A stretch of 64,000 bases of DNA from positions 2,356,001 through 2,420,000 of the forward strand of contig NZ_CP054052.1 in assembly GCF_013283835.1 (NCBI RefSeq), read 5' to 3'. A model generated the notes under the pieces. It did no database searches. It saw only the letters and a list, made by a program, of their open reading frames with translations, and was not told the DNA's origin. The position numbers and the translations under genes are program-made. Below, in pieces: positions 58,822 to 64,000 of this stretch. How positions within the stretch are numbered: the stretch's first letter is position 1; every line of letters starts with the position of its first letter. Source of the DNA: Poseidonibacter lekithochrous (GTDB taxonomy: Bacteria > Campylobacterota > Campylobacteria > Campylobacterales > Arcobacteraceae).

Positions 58822-59547
58822 TTAATCAAGTAAAATCAGTTTATATCCTTGACCATAAACCGATTCGATAATATTAGTACTAAGTTTATTATTTAAACGA
58901 GTAATTACATTTCTTACTCGTCTTTCATTAAAATCTAAATCATCAAAAATATAATATTCAATACTCTCTAAAGACTTAATACTTTTATCATTTGATGATA
59001 AAAATTCAATTAACTTAGACTCATTTTTAGTAAGTTTCAGAGTTTTATCTTTTTGAATAAGAGTTTTAGTACTGTTATCCCAAATATAATCCCCTTGAAG
59101 TTTTAAAATATTTTTTATAGCATAATGTTTAGTAATAACTTTCTCCAAAACTTCACTTATTTTATCTATGGGATAAGGCTTTAATACATAACCATCAATT
59201 CCTATTTTTATTGCTTCCATAAAATATTCTGTATTATCGTAAGCAGAAAAAATAATAATAGGTATCGAAATATCAGTTTTTCGTATCTCTTTTATCATTT
59301 CCAAACCATTTTGTTTTGGCATTTCAATATCAGTAATTATTAGATTAATCTTTGTTGACTTATCTTCAACATTACATTCAAGATACTTATTTAAACCTTC
59401 TTCTCCATTAGTACAACAAAGTACATTAGGAAGCATTTTGCTAAGCATTTTAGCTGTTTGTTGACGAACTATATCATTATCTTCAACATATAAAGTTATA
59501 AAATTTTCATCTATTCTTTGTAAGAAATCAAATTTGCTATTTTGCAA
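58822..59547 (-). CDS. OmpR/PhoB-type response regulator
   Basis: 241 residues. Receiver about 12-140 with 'LYVEDNDIVRQQTAKML', phospho-Asp in 'LIITDIEMPKQNG' and 'VLKPYP'. Winged-helix DNA-binding domain about 150-240 with 'KLTKNESKLIEFL', 'RRVRNVITRLNNKL' and 'SVYGQGYKL'. OmpR-type proteins bind tandem direct repeats of about 11-bp period, so this is the best candidate for the TGAGTA sites. Upstream of the CHASE kinase gene on the same strand. Confidence 0.92.
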   Translation of the reverse strand: MQNSKFDFLQRIDENFITLYVEDNDIVRQQTAKMLSKMLPNVLCCTNGEEGLNKYLECNVEDKSTKINLIITDIEMPKQNGLEMIKEIRKTDISIPIIIFSAYDNTEYFMEAIKIGIDGYVLKPYPIDKISEVLEKVITKHYAIKNILKLQGDYIWDNSTKTLIQKDKTLKLTKNESKLIEFLSSNDKSIKSLESIEYYIFDDLDFNERRVRNVITRLNNKLSTNIIESVYGQGYKLILLD

Positions 59548-59718
59548 GATTAACCTTTTTTATTTTTAAGTTAGGAATATTAACTTTTTGAAACTTAGAA
59601 AAAGAAATATACTTATATATCTGTTAAAATAGTAGTATTTTAAATAGAAAGCTTTTAATTATCAAAAAGAAAAGCTATTGTTAGAGTTTTATATTAGGCT
59701 TATTTAAACCAAAGTTTG

Positions 59719-59745
59719 GGAAAAAAGACATTAGTCTCTTTTTCC
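59719..59745 (-). terminator. Stem-loop at the end of the PAS-PAS kinase gene
   Basis: GGAAAAAAGAC pairs with GTCTCTTTTTCC (one bulge) across the minus-strand stop codon. The 183-bp gap to the response regulator start shows no other feature beyond AT-rich promoter-like sequence. Confidence 0.4.
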
Positions 59746-61266
59746 TACTTTTTCTATAATACTACTTTTAGGAATAGCAATAGAAAAACAAGCACCTTTA
59801 TAAGTTTTACCTTTATATTCAAACTCTACATTTCTAACATCTATTTCTGTTTTAATATGTTTTATAATGATTTGATAAGTCATATATAAACCTATTCCAG
59901 TACCTTGACTTTTATGTTTAGTTGTGAAATATGGGTCAAATATTTTTTCTAGGTTTTCTTTTTTTATTCCATTACCATTATCTGTAATTTTTATATAGTA
60001 ATTATTTTCATCAGATGTTAAATCAAGGAATACGCACTTCTCATGATCCATATCGTTTATATGTTTTAATACATCTTTTGAGTTATTCAAGATATTAATT
60101 AATGCTTGAATAAATAGGTTTTCATTACAATTAAAAGATATATCATCTTCAACATTTACTAAAAATTTAATATTATAATCTGAAAATGCATCTTTAATTA
60201 ATGAAATAGTTTTCTGTATACTAGATTTTATATTTACTTCTTTAATATTATAATTATCAGCCAAGAAAAAGCTTCTAAAATCTTCAATTGTATTAGACAA
60301 ATATTGCGCTTGATTATTAATATTTTCCATATTTTCAATCAATTCTTCATTATCTAAAATTTTCATTTCATTTTTTAGTTTTGTTCCTGTAGCAGCTGAA
60401 GATATTAAAGTTAATGGTTGTCGCCACTGATGAGCAATATTTTCTATCATCTCACCCATAGTACTTATTTTTGCTTGATGATATAGAATTCTATCTTTTG
60501 CTTTTAGCTCGTCTTCTTGTTGTTTTAGAAGAGTAATATCAGTAGAAAAACCTAAAACTGTGGGAGTATTGTCTTCTAGAGTATATGGAATCTTGACACT
60601 CCAGTAATAACTTTTATTATTCTCATCTTCAAAATACTCTTCTGTAGATATTTTTTCTAATTTTGTTAATACTTCCAAATCCGATTCCCAAAAAGAATCA
60701 GCAACTTCTTTTGGAATAACATCAGTATCAACTTTTCCAATAATTTCATCTGCTGAACGTTGAAATAAAGCAGCTACTTTAGAGTTAACATATCTGAAAA
60801 CTCTATTTTTATCTTTCATATAAATATAAGCATCAACATTATCTAAAATCGTATCTAAGAAATGTTTTTGTGCTAAGATTTTATTTTCTAAGTTCTTTTG
60901 TTCAGTAATATCAGTAGAGATACCAAACATTCCAATTATATTTTTGTTTTCATCATAAAGTGGTTTTTTTACAGTGATATAAAACCTTTTTTCACCAGTT
61001 CTTTTTATAACCAGTACTTCTTCAGTTTCTATTATCTCACCATTAAATACTCTTTTGTCATTTTCAAGTAGGTGTTCTATTTCATCTTTTGTAAAAAAGT
61101 AGTAATCATCTTTGCCTATAAGTTCATCAATTGTAATATCAAAAAGCTCTAATACTAAACTATTGGCATAAGTATATTTTCCCTCTAAGTCTTTTGTAAA
61201 AATATAAGCCCCGACTTCATTTAGTACAGAAACTAATGTGTTTACATTAAGTGATTGGTGCAACAT
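59731..61266 (-). CDS. PAS-PAS sensor histidine kinase
   Basis: 511 residues, no membrane segment. Two PAS domains (about 10-120 'YIFTKDLEGKYTYANSLVLEL' spacing, and 135-250 'YIYMKDKNRVFRYVNSKV'), H-box 'NIAHQWRQPLTLI' (about 278), HATPase with 'NILNNSKDVL', 'DNGNGI' and 'GTGIGLYMTY'. Cytoplasmic redox or ligand sensing. It shares its H-box type with the CHASE kinase. Strong RBS GGAGC. Confidence 0.92.
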   Translation of the reverse strand: MLHQSLNVNTLVSVLNEVGAYIFTKDLEGKYTYANSLVLELFDITIDELIGKDDYYFFTKDEIEHLLENDKRVFNGEIIETEEVLVIKRTGEKRFYITVKKPLYDENKNIIGMFGISTDITEQKNLENKILAQKHFLDTILDNVDAYIYMKDKNRVFRYVNSKVAALFQRSADEIIGKVDTDVIPKEVADSFWESDLEVLTKLEKISTEEYFEDENNKSYYWSVKIPYTLEDNTPTVLGFSTDITLLKQQEDELKAKDRILYHQAKISTMGEMIENIAHQWRQPLTLISSAATGTKLKNEMKILDNEELIENMENINNQAQYLSNTIEDFRSFFLADNYNIKEVNIKSSIQKTISLIKDAFSDYNIKFLVNVEDDISFNCNENLFIQALINILNNSKDVLKHINDMDHEKCVFLDLTSDENNYYIKITDNGNGIKKENLEKIFDPYFTTKHKSQGTGIGLYMTYQIIIKHIKTEIDVRNVEFEYKGKTYKGACFSIAIPKSSIIEKVGKRD

Positions 61267-61324
61267 AATGCTCCTTTCTCAAAACTAGATTTAATATACA
61301 GTTAAAGTATATCCAAATAATATT

Positions 61325-61891
61325 TTATTTTATTTTAATAGGAAGAAGACTTAAAAAGCTTAAAGCTTCAGGAAGGGAAAATTGTGCTTTTTCTATATCA
61401 TTATGTTTAGGATCAATTAGATAGTTTCTAGATGTTTCAAAATTTGATTTTTTTAGACTATTGTTTATAAAAGAAGTTAATTCTAAATCACAATTATCAA
61501 ATACAGCTCGTTCAAGATTACACTCTTCAAAACCAGTATCTTTTATAAGACAATTTACAAACTTCATAGCTCTTAAATCCATTAAATGAAATGAGTTTTG
61601 AGAAATATTAGAAGAGTCAAATTTAATATCAAAAGGCTCTATACAATTACTCCAAGAGACACCTATTAATTTAGAATTTGTAAAGGTAACATCATTAAAA
61701 GTGCAAGATTTTAGAATACTTAGGGATAAGTCACAATTAACAAAAGTACATTCTGTAAATTTACAAGAATAAAAAGTAGCTTTTGAAAAATCACATTTTA
61801 CAAAGGTACAATTGTCAAAATATATAGAATCTAAATTCTTTTCATCATATTCGTAAAACTCTTCTTCCCAATAATCATTTGTCTTAAACAT
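61325..61891 (-). CDS. Pentapeptide-repeat protein
   Basis: 188 residues. Repeating five-residue beta-helix pattern with central Phe/Leu and frequent Cys/Ser/Asn ('CTFVKCDFSKATFYSCKF', 'CTFNDVTFTNSKLIG', 'CNLERAVFDNCDLE'), the right-handed quadrilateral helix of this family. It resembles the Qnr/McbG group in general form, but DNA-gyrase protection cannot be claimed from sequence alone. Confidence 0.85.
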   Translation of the reverse strand: MFKTNDYWEEEFYEYDEKNLDSIYFDNCTFVKCDFSKATFYSCKFTECTFVNCDLSLSILKSCTFNDVTFTNSKLIGVSWSNCIEPFDIKFDSSNISQNSFHLMDLRAMKFVNCLIKDTGFEECNLERAVFDNCDLELTSFINNSLKKSNFETSRNYLIDPKHNDIEKAQFSLPEALSFLSLLPIKIK

Positions 61892-61940
61892 TCTTCTCTT
61901 TTTTATTTGGATTCTAACATATTAAAAAGAAAAAAAAGAT

Positions 61941-62396
61941 TTATTTCCATTTTGGATTAAAGCCAACTCTTTTCCCATCAGCTGTGGTATGCTCCTCTAA
62001 AGAGTTTTCTTTTGATTGGATAACTTGATATATCATGTTTTCATTAGATCCATTGCATATTCCTCTCTCACCCTTAGGTGCAACTCTAATAATACTACCT
62101 TCTTGAATCTCAAAACAATCATCATCTACTTGAAAAAAACCATAACCTTTTAGAATAATATATGTTTCTTCATTTTTTGTATGAATATGAAAATATGTTT
62201 GTTCTGATTTAGGAGGAAGAGAATTAAAAGAAATTTGAGAGCCTGTGGCTTGTGTAGCATCTTTTAAAAATACTTTTCCTTCAATTTCTTGTTTATTGAC
62301 AGGATGAATCAATGAATAGTTCATTAACTCATTTAAGTTTCCTAGATTTACTGCATTATAGTTTGTATTTTTTGATAATTCTTTTATTTGTTTCAT
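61941..62396 (-). CDS. Cupin domain protein
   Basis: 151 residues. One cupin barrel: 'YFHIHTKNEETYIILKGYG' (His-x-His...Glu, about 74-92) and 'GSIIRVAPKGERGICNGS' in which the usual second-motif His is replaced. Metal binding is plausible; enzyme activity unknown. Confidence 0.8.
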   Translation of the reverse strand: MKQIKELSKNTNYNAVNLGNLNELMNYSLIHPVNKQEIEGKVFLKDATQATGSQISFNSLPPKSEQTYFHIHTKNEETYIILKGYGFFQVDDDCFEIQEGSIIRVAPKGERGICNGSNENMIYQVIQSKENSLEEHTTADGKRVGFNPKWK

Positions 62397-62464
62397 ATTA
62401 ATAATCCTTTATTTCAAACATTATATAAAAAGTTAAATATTAATTATTGTATAAAATTGAGATA

Positions 62465-62872
62465 CTATAATACAAATGGTAAGTTATATTTTTCCATACA
62501 TTTTTTAAGTTTTGAAGAATATTCTTCATTACTTTCATCTTCACTTGGAGCATCTAAAAGATTACAACATAGTGTAGTAATACTTTTATTTTCATCAACA
62601 TTTACAAGTAAAGACTCTTTAATATATTGAGTTAGACCAGAACCTGCATATAGTTTTTCAACTTCATCATATGTCAAAGAATATACTAAACCATAAGCTT
62701 TAGAATTCTCACATCTAAGTAAAGTAGCTAGTTTTCCAACTCTTAGTTTATATCCACTTACAAACCCTGCTCTTTGATTACGAGGATTTACACCTTTAGT
62801 TTTTAAAATTTCTTCATCCATATACAAACCATAAAAAAATACATCATGAAGTCTATTATTTGAATTATCCAT
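62465..62872 (-). CDS. Gamma-glutamylcyclotransferase-like (AIG2 fold) protein
   Basis: 135 residues. 'VFFYGLYMDEEIL' is the substrate loop (YGxxM), 'GYKLRVGKLATLL' and 'LTYDEVEKLYAGSGL' follow with the conserved Glu. Second member of the fold in the window but of a different subfamily from 25698-26207. Role unknown. Confidence 0.8.
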   Translation of the reverse strand: MDNSNNRLHDVFFYGLYMDEEILKTKGVNPRNQRAGFVSGYKLRVGKLATLLRCENSKAYGLVYSLTYDEVEKLYAGSGLTQYIKESLLVNVDENKSITTLCCNLLDAPSEDESNEEYSSKLKKCMEKYNLPFVL

Positions 62873-62973
62873 TTATTGTTTCCTTTTCTAAAATAAAATT
62901 ATTATAATTGTTTATATATTACCTTAATTAATTAATTTTTATGATAGACTTCACCCAAATCCATAGGAGCCTT

Positions 62974-63609
62974 ATGAAAGCATTTCACTTTGAAAATCAA
63001 TTTTCTTCCCAACTATTAAACGAAACAATTAAACATCCAAATATTGAAGTAGGAGTCTTTTCTTATTATTCAGGTTATCATCATAAACATGATTTTGTGG
63101 AGTGTGTACGATATTTACATGATAAAAGAAAAGATGTAGATAGACTGATAATTGGATCATACTGCTCAATTGGTTCAGGTGCTGTTTTTATGATGGCAGG
63201 GAATCAAGGTCACAATATGAAATGGGTAAGTACTTTTCCTTTTTATTTCCAAGCAAATATTTTCAAAAATGCAAAAAATGCTTTTGAAAGAGTTGGAGAT
63301 ACTGTTATAGGAAATGATGTTTGGATAGGCTCAGAAGCTATGATAATGACAGGGGTAAAAATTGGTGATGGAGCAGTAATTGCAGCACGTGCAGTTGTTA
63401 CAAAAGATGTAGAACCATATACAGTTGTAGGCGGTAATCCAGCAACTTATATAAAATCTCGTTTTGAAAAAGAAGAAATAGAACAATTATTATCAATGAA
63501 ATGGTGGAATTGGAAAGAAGAAAAAGTAAAAGAGTGTATGCCTTTAATCTGTAGCCCTAGTATCTCTGATCTACTTGAATACTGGAAAAAGAATAAAAAG
63601 GATTTATAA
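62974..63609 (+). CDS. CatB-type xenobiotic acyltransferase (hexapeptide repeat)
   Basis: 211 residues from ATG 62974 (AGGAG at 62965); ATG 62941 gives 11 more residues that the family lacks. Typical motifs: 'IEVGVFSYYSGYHHKHDF', 'IIGSYCSIGSGAVFMMAGNQGHNMKW' region with the catalytic His, and left-handed beta-helix 'IGNDVWIGSEAMIMTGVKIG'. Acetylates small hydroxyl compounds with acetyl-CoA. Members include type B chloramphenicol and virginiamycin acetyltransferases, but housekeeping relatives are common, so resistance should not be assumed. Confidence 0.88.
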   Translation: MKAFHFENQFSSQLLNETIKHPNIEVGVFSYYSGYHHKHDFVECVRYLHDKRKDVDRLIIGSYCSIGSGAVFMMAGNQGHNMKWVSTFPFYFQANIFKNAKNAFERVGDTVIGNDVWIGSEAMIMTGVKIGDGAVIAARAVVTKDVEPYTVVGGNPATYIKSRFEKEEIEQLLSMKWWNWKEEKVKECMPLICSPSISDLLEYWKKNKKDL

Positions 63610-63687
63610 ACTCCTATTCTTAGCTCAAACTTTTAATTTAAATTATTAATTTTAAAATACTAATGAAATATAGTATACTAATCTATT

Positions 63688-64000
63688 ATGAAAAAGTTAT
63701 ATATTGTATTATGTATCTTAGTAATTACAAGTAGTAATATTTATGCTTTTACATGGGATGATTGTATTGAAAAGTACGAAAAAGCAAAACAATTTAGTGA
63801 TAATGCACGATTGTCATATCTGTATTTAAAATCTACTAAAAGTTGTTTAATAAAGTTTAAAAAACTTTTAATACAAAATCCTGATCCTGAGTTTACAGTA
63901 AAAGCAATGAGCGATAATATTTTAATGCTTAGTGAAAATATTGATAAACTACTTCCTGCATATCAATACCCAAAAAATAATCTTGAAACTATTCCTAAAT
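63688..64000 (+). CDS. Secreted hypothetical protein, 3' end cut by window
   Basis: Starts MKKLYIVLCILVITSSNIYA, a clear signal peptide, followed by a Lys-rich helical sequence with two Cys ('DDCIEKYEKAKQF', 'STKSCLIKF'), possibly a disulfide. 104 codons are visible with no stop before the window edge. No family recognised. Confidence 0.7.
   Translation, partial: MKKLYIVLCILVITSSNIYAFTWDDCIEKYEKAKQFSDNARLSYLYLKSTKSCLIKFKKLLIQNPDPEFTVKAMSDNILMLSENIDKLLPAYQYPKNNLETIPK

Noticed and set aside
62974-63609. Calling the hexapeptide acyltransferase an antibiotic-resistance gene
   Set aside because: CatB-like sequence is clear, but many family members are chromosomal with unknown substrates, and nothing around it suggests a resistance element.

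Overview
The window is strongly AT-rich and reads as a chromosomal segment of a marine or estuarine member of the Arcobacter group (Campylobacterota). This is inferred from histidine kinases with the AHQWRQPL-type H-box, a short CetB/Aer-like PAS protein, a norCB-norD-norQ locus beside an Rrf2 regulator, a small parvulin, and codon use dominated by A/T-ending codons. There is no ribosomal RNA, no CRISPR array, and no transposase or integrase.

Left part (1-8.9 kb): a same-strand catabolic locus. It holds an FCD-type GntR regulator, an Asp/Glu/hydantoin racemase-family protein, a TAXI-type TRAP transporter (binding protein plus fused permease), a three-subunit dehydrogenase of the HcnABC / opine / D-hydroxyproline dehydrogenase type, two RidA imine deaminases and a UPF0126/TRIC-like membrane protein. 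I read it as uptake and oxidation of an unusual (D- or imino-) amino acid or opine; the substrate cannot be read from sequence. From 8.9 to 18.2 kb, on the minus strand, a flavin amine oxidase gene is followed by a 2161-residue kinase-like/AAA/GAF/histidine kinase/REC/REC/HPt protein and a REC-GGDEF protein. The kinase-like domain appears to have lost its catalytic motifs. A PAS sensor and a small cytochrome c follow, then three tRNA genes (Phe, Tyr, initiator Met).

Middle (19.8-45.7 kb): parvulin, Rrf2 regulator, a nitric oxide reductase operon with three operator-like palindromes in front, flavodoxin, a PQQ-type sugar dehydrogenase, and a small membrane protein that seems to start at an AUU codon behind a perfect FNR box. 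Acetyl-CoA synthetase comes next. Then comes a tightly overlapping seven-gene minus-strand cluster (methyltransferase, two alpha/beta hydrolases, glycosyltransferase, a 52-residue acidic protein, cupin, nucleotidyltransferase). After that are an AraC regulator with two redox enzymes, an M32 carboxypeptidase, a racemase, a SagB-like oxidoreductase, small hypotheticals, and a decayed DUF2959 lipoprotein gene.

Right part (45.7-64 kb): cytochrome b561 diverges from a two-partner secretion pair, a 2718-residue TpsA exoprotein with two large repeat arrays and its TpsB transporter. Behind it lie a stand-alone receiver, a CHASE histidine kinase, an OmpR-type response regulator and a PAS-PAS histidine kinase. 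A direct repeat TGAGT(A/T) with 11-bp period, placed at a nearly fixed distance from a -10 box, lies before cytochrome b561, tpsA, tpsB and the CHASE kinase, and once more at 18.3 kb. It suggests a small two-component regulon. The window ends with a pentapeptide protein, cupin, gamma-glutamylcyclotransferase-like protein, CatB-like acetyltransferase and a truncated secreted protein gene.
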